Positions 1 to 8,342 of a stretch of DNA of 64,000 bases are shown piece by piece. Source of the stretch: Leisingera sp. ANG-M1 (GTDB lineage Bacteria; Pseudomonadota; Alphaproteobacteria; Rhodobacterales; Rhodobacteraceae); assembly GCF_000813745.1 (NCBI RefSeq), contig NZ_JWLC01000008.1:273604-337603 (forward strand), given 5' to 3'. How positions within the stretch are numbered: the first letter of the stretch is position 1; every line of letters starts with the position of its first letter. The notes below the pieces were generated by a model. It saw nothing but the letters and a program-made list of their open reading frames with translations. It had not been told where the DNA came from and made no database searches. Made by a program: the position numbers and the translations under genes.

Positions 1-2
1 AA

Positions 3-362
3 TTCCTGCCCTGGTGCGCCGCCGCCCGGATCCGCAGCCGGGCGCCAATGGGCGAGGCTGAGGTGATGGAGGCGGATCTGGTGATCTCCTTCAAGGTCTT
101 CCGCGAGCGCTTTGGCAGCCGGGTGACCCTGTATCCTGGCGAACAGAAGATTGACACCGAGTACCTGGACGGCCCGTTCCGCTACATGAAGTCGAACTGG
201 TCATTTGCTCCGCGCGAGGATGGCACCTGCGACATTTCCTTCTTTGTCGATTTCGAGTTCAAGAACGCGGTGCTGCAGGGGATCATTGGGGTGGTTTTCA
301 ACGAGGCGATGCAGCGGATCGTGCGCGCCTTTGAGCGCCGGGCGGCGGAGCTTTACGGCTGA
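3..362 (+). CDS. Coenzyme Q-binding protein COQ10 / RatA family, 5' end missing
   Basis: This is the 3' part of a START/SRPBCC-fold protein. 119 residues are visible, and the frame is open to the window edge, so the true start lies upstream. Motifs typical of the COQ10/RatA family are seen: FLPWC at the very start, then DLVISFKVF, a central YLDGPFRYM, and a C-terminal NAVLQGIIGVVFNEAMQRIV helix. The fold binds a hydrophobic ligand, and the family is linked to ubiquinone handling in alphaproteobacteria; the E. coli relative is annotated as ribosome-associated toxin RatA. About 30 N-terminal residues should be missing compared with the usual length of about 150. A toxin role is not supported by anything here. 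Confidence 0.85.
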   Translation, partial: FLPWCAAARIRSRAPMGEAEVMEADLVISFKVFRERFGSRVTLYPGEQKIDTEYLDGPFRYMKSNWSFAPREDGTCDISFFVDFEFKNAVLQGIIGVVFNEAMQRIVRAFERRAAELYG

Positions 363-455
363 GATGCCGGAAGCAGGAAACCGCTTGACCTAAAGCGGGC
401 TACAAGTCGTATGGCTGGCGGGGCATGAGATTTTCCAAAGGAAGGATTGACCCGC

Positions 456-1097
456 ATGGAGCAGGAATTCTGGCAGGCGCGCTGGCGCGAGAACCGTATC
501 GGCTTTCATGAGGCCGCGCCGAACACGCTGCTGACGAAGCACATTTCCCGGCTGGGCCTGAAAGCAGGCCAATCCGTCTTTGTCCCGCTTTGCGGCAAGG
601 CGCTGGATCTGGATTGGCTGTTGGCGCAGGGGCTGCAGGTCACTGGGGCTGAATTCAACAAAGGCGCCGTTGAAGAGGTCTTTGCGCGCCAGGGGCTTGA
701 GCCGGAGGTCGTCCAGCAGGGGAAGCTCCTGCGGTATCGGGCGGGCGCGCTGACGTTGTTTGCCGGTGATTTCTTTGCCCTTAGCGCCGAACAGGTTGGC
801 TCCGTCGATGCTGTTTATGACCGGGCGGCGCTGGTGGCGGTGAAGCCCGAAGACAGAACGGTTTATGCGGGGCATCTCAACCGGATCACAAGCACTGCGC
901 CGCAGCTTTTGATCGGTTTCGATTATGACCAGTCGCTGATGCAGGGGCCGCCGTTTTCGGTGCCTGGCGGTCTCGTCCAGACGCTCTATCAGGGCACACA
1001 TGCGATCACCCTGGCCGAGGAGCGCCTTGCAGATGGCCGGATCGGTGAACGCTGCAACGCGCTGGAGCAAGCCTGGTTGCTGTCTCCATTGTCCTGA
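456..1097 (+). CDS. tpm: Thiopurine S-methyltransferase (TPMT) family SAM-dependent methyltransferase
   Basis: The 213-residue protein has the bacterial TPMT signature: FWQARW near the N-terminus, GFHE, then the SAM-binding stretch VFVPLCGKALDLDWL, and YDRAALVA further on. Bacterial members methylate thiopurines and are known to methylate selenium and tellurium species, so a role in metalloid volatilisation is possible; the sequence does not show the physiological substrate. The ATG at 456 is preferred over the in-frame TTG at 447 because the purine-rich AGGAAGG at 439-445 lies about 10 bases upstream, whereas it abuts the TTG. The gene converges on amtB and the two share the hairpin at 1106-1127. 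Confidence 0.88.
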   Translation: MEQEFWQARWRENRIGFHEAAPNTLLTKHISRLGLKAGQSVFVPLCGKALDLDWLLAQGLQVTGAEFNKGAVEEVFARQGLEPEVVQQGKLLRYRAGALTLFAGDFFALSAEQVGSVDAVYDRAALVAVKPEDRTVYAGHLNRITSTAPQLLIGFDYDQSLMQGPPFSVPGGLVQTLYQGTHAITLAEERLADGRIGERCNALEQAWLLSPLS

Positions 1098-1105
1098 AAC
1101 GAAAA

Positions 1106-1127
1106 GCGGGTCCCCGAGGGGACCCGC
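1106..1127 (-). terminator. Perfect 10-bp stem hairpin between tpm and amtB
   Basis: A perfect inverted repeat (GCGGGTCCCC, two-base centre GA, GGGGACCCGC). Read on the minus strand it is followed by TTTTC, so it is best placed as the terminator of amtB, whose stop is at 1183. On the plus strand it lacks a T tract but could still slow transcription leaving tpm. Confidence 0.75.
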
Positions 1128-1182
1128 CCGGTGCGAAATATGCACCTTCTGCCGTGAGTGGCGGCATTCGTCATAGCCGGGG

Positions 1183-2364
1183 TCAGCTGTTCATGTCGTA
1201 TGCCCGCTCACCATGAACAGAGAGATCGAGTCCGTTGGTCTCGCTTTCAAGATCCACGCGCAGGGATGTGATCGCTGCGGAGATCTTCACTAGGGCGATG
1301 GTCACAACCACGGTGAAGATGCCGACGATGGCCAGTGCGCCCAGCTGTGCCGCCCAGGCGCCGGCGCCGAAGACGGCGATCATGATGGTGCCGAAGATGC
1401 CGCCGACGCCATGCACGGCAAAGACATCCAGGGTGTCGTCGATCTGCATCTTGTTGCGCACCAGGTTGACCATTTCCTGGCACAGCACTCCGGCCACAGC
1501 ACCGATGATCAGCGCCTCCATCGGGCCGACAAAGCCGGAGGCCGGGGTGATCGAGGCGAGGCCTGCAATGGTGCCGGTGACCAGGCCCACCAGAGACGCC
1601 TTGCCGTATTTGATCTTCTCCCACAGCGCCCAGGTGAGCGACGCGGTGGCGGCGGAGATATGGGTCACTGTGAGCGCCATTGCCGCGCCGCCGTCTGCGG
1701 CCAGCTGCGAGCCGCCGTTGAAGCCGAACCAGCCGACCCAAAGCATCGCGGCGCCGATCATCACATAGCCGGGGTTGTGCGGCGGGATGGCGCGGTTTTT
1801 GCGCGGGCCCAGGAAGAAGGCGATGATGAGGGCTGCGAGGCCTGCGGTCTCATGCACCACGATACCGCCGGCAAAGTCCTTGACGCCCACGTCGCCGAAG
1901 ATGCCGCCATCCGCCAGAAAGCCGCCGCCCCAGATCCAATGCACCACCGGTGCGTAGCACAGCAGCATCCAGAGGCCAGAGAACACAAGGACGAAGCCAA
2001 AGCCCACGCGCTCCACATAGGCGCCGACGATCAGTGCAGGTGTAATGATGGCGAATGTCATCTGGAAGGCAAAGAACAGAACCTCGGGCAGGGTGCCTGA
2101 CAGGCTGTCGGCGGTGACGCCGTTCAGGAACATCTTGTCCAGCCCGCCCCAGATGCCGGAGGTGCCGCTGCCGAAGGCAATGGTGTAGCCGAACGCCAGC
2201 CACAGAACGCTCATCAAACAGGCAATGGCGTAGCAATGCATGAAAACGCTGAGCACATTTCGGGCACGCACCAGCCCGCCGTAGAACAGGGCGAGCCCTG
2301 GCAGTGTCATAAAGAGGACCAGGGCCGTGGCCACAATGATCCATGCGGTATCCGCTCCGTTCAT
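1183..2364 (-). CDS. amtB: Ammonium transporter (Amt family)
   Basis: This is a 393-residue inner-membrane ammonium channel with eleven predicted membrane helices. The two pore histidines are visible in GGIVVHETAG and DVFAVHGVGG, and WIWGGG carries the conserved pore tryptophan. Unlike E. coli AmtB there is no cleavable signal peptide: translation starts at MNGADTAW directly before the first helix. That ATG (2364) has a strong GGAAGGAA site upstream; an earlier TTG at 2385 is less likely. No glnK PII gene is adjacent, although most amtB genes travel with one, so the PII partner must be elsewhere. It lies about 2.4 kb from the ntr genes and ends at a minus-strand hairpin. Confidence 0.95.
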   Translation of the reverse strand: MNGADTAWIIVATALVLFMTLPGLALFYGGLVRARNVLSVFMHCYAIACLMSVLWLAFGYTIAFGSGTSGIWGGLDKMFLNGVTADSLSGTLPEVLFFAFQMTFAIITPALIVGAYVERVGFGFVLVFSGLWMLLCYAPVVHWIWGGGFLADGGIFGDVGVKDFAGGIVVHETAGLAALIIAFFLGPRKNRAIPPHNPGYVMIGAAMLWVGWFGFNGGSQLAADGGAAMALTVTHISAATASLTWALWEKIKYGKASLVGLVTGTIAGLASITPASGFVGPMEALIIGAVAGVLCQEMVNLVRNKMQIDDTLDVFAVHGVGGIFGTIMIAVFGAGAWAAQLGALAIVGIFTVVVTIALVKISAAITSLRVDLESETNGLDLSVHGERAYDMNS

Positions 2365-2526
2365 CCGTTTGTTCCTTCCCCTCAAAAAACGGTGGCTATG
2401 GGGAAAGCGGAAAGGCAGCGCAGAAAAAAGAGGCAGCCGTGCGGAATGCGCCCAAAATCGGGGCTTTTTCTGGAGTGCTGATTTTTTGGGCGGGCTTTAG
2501 CGGGATTTGCCCGGAATGCGACAGGT

Positions 2527-3000
2527 TTACGAAAGTGCCTGCATCAGCAGTGATAGCGCGTGATCACGGGCGGCTTCGCGCACGTTAGCGCGGCCCAGGG
2601 CGCCGAACTCGACGGTTTCGGTGGCAGTCTTGCGATCCGCACAGGCGAGGCCAAAACAGACGCGGCCTTCGGGTTTGAACTCTGAGCCGCCTGGTCCCGC
2701 AATGCCGGTGACCGAAACTGCCAGGGTAGTGCCGGCATTGCGAAGCGCGCCTTCGGCCATCTCGGACGCAACCTCTTCGCTGACGGCACCAACGGTTTCC
2801 AGCGTATCGGCCCGCACGCCCAGCATCTGCATTTTGGCTTCGTTGGAATAGGTGACAAAGCCCCGGTCGACCACGGCTGAGGAGCCTGGAATATCGGTCA
2901 GCGCCGCTGCGATCATGCCGCCGGTGCAGCTTTCAGCCGTGGCGATGGTAACGCCTGCCGCCTTGGCGCGTTCGATCAGCTTGGCCGCGTCGATGCTCAT
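2527..3000 (-). CDS. pncC: CinA-family nicotinamide-nucleotide amidohydrolase PncC
   Basis: The 157-residue protein is a stand-alone CinA C-terminal domain. It carries AESCTGG at residues 22-28 and SVTGIAGPGG further on, the signatures of the family that hydrolyses NMN to nicotinate mononucleotide in pyridine-nucleotide salvage. The N-terminal MoCF-like domain of full-length CinA is absent, as is usual for PncC. The start codon overlaps the stop of pgpA, so it is translationally coupled as the last gene of the ispDF-pgpA-pncC unit. Confidence 0.9.
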   Translation of the reverse strand: MSIDAAKLIERAKAAGVTIATAESCTGGMIAAALTDIPGSSAVVDRGFVTYSNEAKMQMLGVRADTLETVGAVSEEVASEMAEGALRNAGTTLAVSVTGIAGPGGSEFKPEGRVCFGLACADRKTATETVEFGALGRANVREAARDHALSLLMQALS

Positions 3001-3494
3001 AACCCAAGAACCCCGTGCGAGAAACCGGCCAGCAGGACCACACCGATGGCGGCCATGATGCCGGCGATAACATCATCCATCATAACCCCGAACGGACCCT
3101 TTTTGCGATCCGCCCAGCCAACGGGGCCGGGTTTCCAGATGTCGAACAGGCGGAACAGCACAAAAGCGGCAATCCAGCCGGGCCAAAGCGCGGTGATGTC
3201 GATACCCTTGCTCCAGGCGGGAAAGGAAATGGCCCAAAGCGCGATCCACTGGCCCGCGACCTCGTCCACCACGATTTCCGAAGGGTCGTGGTCGGCGCTG
3301 CCTGCGGTCATGACTTTGGTCGCCCAAAGACCGGCGGGGATGCTGGCCAGCGTTGCCAGGGCCAAGAGCGGGAAGCCGCCAAGCTGATGCAGCACATAGG
3401 CCAGCGGCAGCGCCGCAAGCGAACCCCAGGTGCCAGGGGCAGGGCGCAGATATCCGACGCCGCCAACCGTGCCGATCAGCTGCGCCGCAGTCAT
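2997..3494 (-). CDS. pgpA: Phosphatidylglycerophosphatase A
   Basis: The 165-residue membrane protein dephosphorylates phosphatidylglycerophosphate to phosphatidylglycerol. Family hallmarks are [12 protein letters not shown] near the N-terminus, the acidic [10 protein letters not shown] motif, and [11 protein letters not shown] followed by DDVIAG; three or four hydrophobic helices are visible. The start at 3494 is chosen because the protein begins there with the family N-terminus and its ATG overlaps the ispDF TGA (ATGA). Reading further upstream only adds sequence that overlaps ispDF in another frame. Confidence 0.93.
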   Translation of the reverse strand: MTAAQLIGTVGGVGYLRPAPGTWGSLAALPLAYVLHQLGGFPLLALATLASIPAGLWATKVMTAGSADHDPSEIVVDEVAGQWIALWAISFPAWSKGIDITALWPGWIAAFVLFRLFDIWKPGPVGWADRKKGPFGVMMDDVIAGIMAAIGVVLLAGFSHGVLGL

Positions 3495-4627
3495 GCTTTC
3501 ACCAATGCGGCCGTGGCCAGCGCCGCGATGCCTTCGCTGCGGCCAGTGAAGCCAAGGCGTTCGGAGGTGGTTGCTTTGATCGATACCCGGTCTGCATCGA
3601 TCCCGAGGATGCCTGCCATGACTTCGCGCATCTTTGCGGCATTGGGCCCGACCTTGGGGTATTCGCAAACCAGCGTGCAGTCGACATTGGAGATCGTGAA
3701 CCCCATCTCGCGCGCCAGATCAGCGGCGTGGCGCAGGAAGATCTCGCTGGCGGCGCCTTTCCACTGCGGATCGGAGGGTGGGAAGTGCTGGCCGATGTCG
3801 CCACGCGCCAGCGCGCCATAGATCGCATCGGTGACGGCATGCATTCCGACATCCGCGTCTGAATGGCCTTGCAGGGTTTTCTCGTGCGGGATTTCGACCC
3901 CGCACAGGATCACGCTGTCGCCGGGCCCGAACCGGTGCACGTCGTAGCCATTGCCAAGCCTGATATCCATGTTTGCTCCCAGAATGCGTTCCGCCCGGGC
4001 AAAATCCTCAGGCCGTGTAATTTTGATGTTGTCCGGCTCGCCCGGAACAATGGCGACGTCAAGCCCCGCAGTGCGCGCCACCTCGACATCATCCGCAGCC
4101 CCGCCAGGGTGTGCCAGGTGCGCGGACAGGATCTCCGAAAAACGGAAGCCTTGCGGGGTTTGCGCGGCAAAGAGACCGTTGCGGTCCTGCGTGCCGGTTA
4201 CAGTATTTCCGGTGCCGGTCCACAGCGCATCCGTCACGGCAAGCGCTGGGGCCGCCGCAGGTTCTTGGTCCAAGGTCTTGATAACACGTTGGATCAGATC
4301 CGAGCTGACGCAGGGGCGGGCGGCGTCGTGAATCAGTACTTTGGCCACATCATGCGCTTCCAGCGCTTTCAGCCCGTTCAGAACCGAGGCCGCGCGTTCT
4401 GCTCCGCCTTCAGCCAGAATCAGGCCGGGTTTTCCGGTAAACTCTGTCCAAGCCGCGGTGTCATCGGCGGAAAGCACAAGCACTGTGAGCTCCACCCCCG
4501 CCGCGGCAAAGGCGTCCATTGTCCAGTCGATTACCCTGCGCCCTTTAAGCGGGCGCCATTGCTTGGGCGTGCCGCTGCCTGCACGGGTGCCGCGGCCGGC
4601 AGCGACGATCAGGGCAGCTGTGGTCAT
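3491..4627 (-). CDS. ispDF: Bifunctional IspD-IspF (MEP isoprenoid pathway)
   Basis: A 378-residue fusion. Residues 1-219 are the IspD cytidylyltransferase ([14 protein letters not shown] nucleotide loop, [17 protein letters not shown]), which makes CDP-methylerythritol. From Met220 onwards is IspF, the zinc-dependent cyclodiphosphate synthase ([31 protein letters not shown]). Fused IspDF is normal in alphaproteobacteria. The ATG at 4627 follows a GAGG site and matches the IspD N-terminus. The frame stays open on this strand to 5134, but that part is antisense to dusB and is not coding. It is the first gene of a tightly overlapping three-gene operon. Confidence 0.97.
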   Translation of the reverse strand: MTTAALIVAAGRGTRAGSGTPKQWRPLKGRRVIDWTMDAFAAAGVELTVLVLSADDTAAWTEFTGKPGLILAEGGAERAASVLNGLKALEAHDVAKVLIHDAARPCVSSDLIQRVIKTLDQEPAAAPALAVTDALWTGTGNTVTGTQDRNGLFAAQTPQGFRFSEILSAHLAHPGGAADDVEVARTAGLDVAIVPGEPDNIKITRPEDFARAERILGANMDIRLGNGYDVHRFGPGDSVILCGVEIPHEKTLQGHSDADVGMHAVTDAIYGALARGDIGQHFPPSDPQWKGAASEIFLRHAADLAREMGFTISNVDCTLVCEYPKVGPNAAKMREVMAGILGIDADRVSIKATTSERLGFTGRSEGIAALATAALVKA

Positions 4628-4808
4628 GTGGGCCTCATTTCCGGTTTGGCCTTTGTTTATGAGGTGGCGCGGGAAGAGGCAATCACCCCGCGAAATCTGC
4701 TTAAAAAATAGGCAAACGATGATTTGCGATGCCTTGCAATGGGCAGTTTCGTTGCTGCATAGCAGGGGCTTCGGGTAAAAACGCCCCAGTTGCACAAGGA
4801 TTAGGCAA

Positions 4809-5795
4809 TTGTCCTTTACGCTTGGAACCACCTCTATGTCCCCGCCGATTGCTCTGGCGCCGATGGCTGGAATCACTGACCGCCCGTTCCGGGATCTGGT
4901 CCGCTCATTTGGTGCCGGGCTGATGGTGAGCGAGATGGTGGCAAGCCAGGAGATGGTGCAGGCCAAGCCCGGAGTGCGGGAGCGCGCCGAACTGAGCGCG
5001 GATGTAGAGAACACGGCCGTGCAGCTGGCAGGCCGCGACGAATACTGGATTTCCGAAGCCGCCAAACACGTTGCCGGGCAGGGCGCCCGGATTATCGATA
5101 TCAACATGGGCTGCCCGGCCAAGAAGGTGACCAACGGCTACTCCGGCTCGGCATTGCTGAAGACGCCGGACCATGCGCTGAAGCTGATCGAAGCCGTCGT
5201 GACCGCTGTGGATGTGCCAGTCACGCTGAAGACGCGGCTGGGCTGGGATGATAACTACCTGAATGCGCCGGATGTGGCGCGCCGCGCCTGCGAGGCCGGG
5301 GTGCAGATGGTGACAATCCATGGCCGCACCCGCTGCCAGTTCTACAAGGGCTCGGCCGATTGGGCGGCTATCCGGGCCGTCAAAGAGGCGGTGACGGTGC
5401 CGCTCCTGGCCAATGGCGATATTGTGGATACCGCAACCGCCCGGCAAGCGCTGGAGCAGTCCGGTGCGGATGGCGTAATGATCGGGCGCGGCGCTGAGGG
5501 TAAGCCTTGGTTGCTGGCAGAAGTTGCGCATCATCTGTGGGGCACCCCGGCGCCAGTGATCCCAGAAGGAGAAGCATTTATCGAAATGGTGTCAGAGCAT
5601 TACCGGGCAATGCTCGACTTTTACGGGCAGGATCTGGGAGTCCGCGTCGCCCGCAAGCACCTGGGCTGGTACATGGATGAGGCCGGCACCGGTCCCGCGA
5701 TGCGCCGGGCAGTTCTGACCGAAAAGGACCCGGCGAAAGTGCTGGCGCTGCTTCCGGAAGCACTGAGCACCGGGCAACCGGAGGCCGCCGCATGA
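4809..5795 (+). CDS. dusB: tRNA-dihydrouridine synthase (DusB/NifR3)
   Basis: The 328-residue flavoenzyme reduces uridine in the tRNA D-loop. Visible motifs are [12 protein letters not shown], the catalytic-loop NMGCPAKKV, and the FMN-phosphate region [13 protein letters not shown]. The start is taken as the TTG at 4809 with AAGGA nine bases upstream; the ATG at 4836 is an alternative. As in Rhodobacter capsulatus nifR3-ntrB-ntrC, it heads the ntr operon, and its TGA overlaps the ntrB ATG. A translational or regulatory link between tRNA modification and nitrogen control is suggested only by this context. Confidence 0.95.
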   Translation: MSFTLGTTSMSPPIALAPMAGITDRPFRDLVRSFGAGLMVSEMVASQEMVQAKPGVRERAELSADVENTAVQLAGRDEYWISEAAKHVAGQGARIIDINMGCPAKKVTNGYSGSALLKTPDHALKLIEAVVTAVDVPVTLKTRLGWDDNYLNAPDVARRACEAGVQMVTIHGRTRCQFYKGSADWAAIRAVKEAVTVPLLANGDIVDTATARQALEQSGADGVMIGRGAEGKPWLLAEVAHHLWGTPAPVIPEGEAFIEMVSEHYRAMLDFYGQDLGVRVARKHLGWYMDEAGTGPAMRRAVLTEKDPAKVLALLPEALSTGQPEAAA

Positions 5796-6871
5796 TAGAC
5801 AGCGCCGCCCTCTGGGCTTCCCTGCCGGTGCCTGCATTCCTGATCGACGCGCAGGACAGGATTGCCGATGTTAATGCAGCTGGCGAGGGGTTCCTCAATG
5901 CCTCCCGCAAGGCGCTGGTGGGGCAGTCAGTCTGGGATACCCTTGCGATTGACGCCCCAATCGAGGAGGCCTTTACCCGCGCCCGCGTGCAGGGCACGCC
6001 CTTGTTTGTGAACGACATCGACGTCGGCTCTGGCAGCCGGGCACCGCTGCAATGCGGGGTGCAGGTGTCGCCTCTGCAGGGGCAGGACGGCGTGATGCTG
6101 CTTATGGTCTCCCCGCGCGAACTGGCCGGGCGGATGACGCAGAACCACTCCGCCAAATCCGCCGCCGCCTCGGCCATCGGCATGGCCGAGATGCTGGCGC
6201 ACGAAATTAAGAACCCGCTGGCGGGTATAACCGGCGCGGCGCAGCTTCTGAGTATGAACCTGGCGCCCGAGGATCTGGAACTGACCGATCTGATCGTCAG
6301 CGAAAGCCGCCGGATCGTGAAACTGCTGGAGCAGGTCGAGCAATTCGGCAACCTGTCGGAGCCGGGTTTCAAGCCGGTCAATCTGCATGACGTGCTGGAC
6401 CGGGCTCGGCGCTCGGCGCTGCTGGGTTTTGGCGCCCACATGACGATCACCGAGGAATACGACCCCTCGCTGCCGATGGCCTGGGGCGATGCGGATCAGT
6501 TGCTTCAGGTGGTGCTGAACCTGTTGAAGAATGCCTCGGAAGCGGCTGATTCCAAAGGCGGGCACATCCACATCCGCACCTTCTATGAACATTCCTTCAG
6601 GCTGCGCCGCAGTGACGGAACCGGCAAGCTGCTGCCCTTGCAGATCGAGATCGTCGACGACGGGCCGGGGCTGCCGGACAAGATCAAGGATGACATTTTC
6701 GACCCGTTTGTTTCGGGGCGGGAAAACGGCACCGGGCTCGGCCTTGCTTTGGTGAGCAAGATCGTCTCGGAGCATAATGGCTGGATATCGGTAAGCTCGG
6801 TTCCCGGGCGCACGGTGTTCCGGCTGTCGCTGTCGCGCGTGCCGCGCGATGCAAAACCGCAGGAGAGCTGA
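5792..6871 (+). CDS. ntrB: Nitrogen-regulation sensor histidine kinase NtrB
   Basis: The 359-residue protein is cytoplasmic, with no membrane segment. An N-terminal PAS domain (about residues 8-110) is followed by the dimerisation/phosphoacceptor helix with His137 in MLAHEIKNPLAGITG, then a GHKL ATPase domain (NLLKNASEAA N box, DDGPGL, NGTGLGLALV). NtrB phosphorylates or dephosphorylates NtrC according to PII state, reporting nitrogen sufficiency. It overlaps dusB by four bases and precedes ntrC by three. Confidence 0.95.
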   Translation: MIDSAALWASLPVPAFLIDAQDRIADVNAAGEGFLNASRKALVGQSVWDTLAIDAPIEEAFTRARVQGTPLFVNDIDVGSGSRAPLQCGVQVSPLQGQDGVMLLMVSPRELAGRMTQNHSAKSAAASAIGMAEMLAHEIKNPLAGITGAAQLLSMNLAPEDLELTDLIVSESRRIVKLLEQVEQFGNLSEPGFKPVNLHDVLDRARRSALLGFGAHMTITEEYDPSLPMAWGDADQLLQVVLNLLKNASEAADSKGGHIHIRTFYEHSFRLRRSDGTGKLLPLQIEIVDDGPGLPDKIKDDIFDPFVSGRENGTGLGLALVSKIVSEHNGWISVSSVPGRTVFRLSLSRVPRDAKPQES

Positions 6872-6874
6872 TCC

Positions 6875-8242
6875 ATGGACGGCACCGTTCTGGTCGCTGA
6901 TGACGACCGCACCATCCGCACTGTTCTGACCCAGGCGCTGACCCGCGCGGGCTGCAAGGTGCATGCGACCTCTTCGCTGACGACGCTGATGCGCTGGGTG
7001 GGCGAGGGCAAGGGCGATGTGGTGATCTCGGACGTGATGATGCCGGACGGGAACGGGCTGGAGATGCTGCCTAAGATCCAGGCCGACCGGCCCGGGCTGC
7101 CGGTGATCGTGATCTCGGCGCAGAACACCATCATGACGGCAATCAAGGCAGAGGAGGCTGAGGCCTATGACTATCTGCCGAAACCCTTTGACCTGCCGGA
7201 GCTGATGAAGCGCACCGCCAAGGCGCTGGCGGCCAAGCGGATTGCACCCTCGGCACCGAAACCCGGAACGCAGGAACGCCCGGAGGAACTGCCTCTGATC
7301 GGGCGCAGCGAGGTGATGCAGACGCTGTACCGGCTGATCGCGCGGGTGATGAACACCGATTTGCCGCTGCTGATCACTGGTGAAAGCGGCACCGGCAAGT
7401 CGCTGATTGCGCAGGCTATTCATGACTTCTCGGATCGGCGCACCTTGCCGTTGGTCCATGCCGATGCCGCCAGCCTGATTGAGCTGGAGGGGCCGGCGCG
7501 GCTGCTGGCGCAAGTCAAGGGCGGGACGCTGGTCGTGGATGAGCTGGCCGACCTTCCGGAAGAGGTGCAGGCACGGCTTGTTCGGATGATGGACGCCCCG
7601 GGCGAACACGCGCCGCGGTTCATTGCCTCGAGCCAGAAGGACCTGGAAGCTGCGATTCAGGCGGGTGAGCTGCGGCAGGACTTGTACTACCGGATCTGCG
7701 GCACAGCACTGCATGTACCGGCTTTGCGGGAGCGGGTGGAGGATATTCCGCTGCTGGCGGAGCATTTCCTGATCAAGGCCGAGAATGAGGGCGCGCCGCA
7801 TCGGGTGCTGAGCGAGGGCGCGCGGGAGGTGCTGCGCCACTTTGGTTGGCCCGGCAATGTGCGGCAGCTGGAAAACACCGTGCGGCGGCTGGCGCTGACG
7901 GCCCGCAGCGAGGAGATCAGCCAGGCGGATGCAGCAGCTGTGCTGGGACCGCAAAACGGGCCGGAACCGGCGGTGCCGGGGCTTGCCAATGAAAAGCTGT
8001 CGGATTCGGTGGCCCGCCACCTGCAGCGCTATTTTGACCTGCACGGCGATTTGCTGCCGCCACCGGGACTTTATATGCGTCTGCTGCGCGAGGTGGAGAC
8101 TCCGCTGATCGAAATCGCGCTGGCGGCAACGGGCGGCAATCAGGCGAAATGCGCAGAACTTCTGGGGATCAACCGGAATACCCTGCGTAAGAAGATTACT
8201 GATCTGGATATTGAGGTGACACGCCGCCGCAAACTGATGTAA
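6875..8242 (+). CDS. ntrC: Nitrogen-regulation response regulator NtrC lacking the sigma54-contact loop
   Basis: The 455-residue protein has a receiver domain with Asp53 (ISDVMMPD), an AAA+ domain (Walker A GESGTGKS at about 169-176, Walker [13 protein letters not shown] at about 216-227) and a Fis-type C-terminal helix-turn-helix ([19 protein letters not shown]). Between Walker A and Walker B the usual segment with the GAFTGA loop is missing: only about 20 residues separate HADAAS from GGTLVV, where sigma54 activators have about 45. This is the R. capsulatus type of NtrC, which is known to activate sigma70 polymerase. The protein is therefore expected to act without RpoN. Confidence 0.95.
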   Translation: MDGTVLVADDDRTIRTVLTQALTRAGCKVHATSSLTTLMRWVGEGKGDVVISDVMMPDGNGLEMLPKIQADRPGLPVIVISAQNTIMTAIKAEEAEAYDYLPKPFDLPELMKRTAKALAAKRIAPSAPKPGTQERPEELPLIGRSEVMQTLYRLIARVMNTDLPLLITGESGTGKSLIAQAIHDFSDRRTLPLVHADAASLIELEGPARLLAQVKGGTLVVDELADLPEEVQARLVRMMDAPGEHAPRFIASSQKDLEAAIQAGELRQDLYYRICGTALHVPALRERVEDIPLLAEHFLIKAENEGAPHRVLSEGAREVLRHFGWPGNVRQLENTVRRLALTARSEEISQADAAAVLGPQNGPEPAVPGLANEKLSDSVARHLQRYFDLHGDLLPPPGLYMRLLREVETPLIEIALAATGGNQAKCAELLGINRNTLRKKITDLDIEVTRRRKLM

Positions 8243-8246
8243 TATC

Positions 8247-8319
8247 GCCACAGAAATGTGGCCTTGCTGTGAATTTCCTAGGCAGAGCCACGAGATATGG
8301 CGGTGACTCGTAAAGAGTC
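8247..8319 (+). other. Structured spacer between ntrC and ntrY
   Basis: The 100-base gap holds two small perfect hairpins: GCCACA-GAAA-TGTGGC (8247-8262), a six-pair stem with a GNRA-type tetraloop just after the ntrC stop, and GACTC-GTAAA-GAGTC (8305-8319). Neither has a T tract. They could stabilise the dusB-ntrBC message end or mark a separate ntrYX transcript. No convincing promoter is seen. Confidence 0.4.
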
Positions 8320-8342
8320 GCACATCAGGATGAGGGCAGTCA

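Noticed and set aside
3-362. Reading the first gene as a toxin of a RatA-type toxin-antitoxin pair
   Set aside because: No antitoxin-like partner gene follows, and the alphaproteobacterial context favours the COQ10 role.
2365-2526. Sigma54 promoter or NtrC sites upstream of amtB
   Set aside because: No TGGCAC-N5-TTGC pattern or clear GC-rich NtrC dyad was found; the NtrC here also lacks the sigma54 loop.
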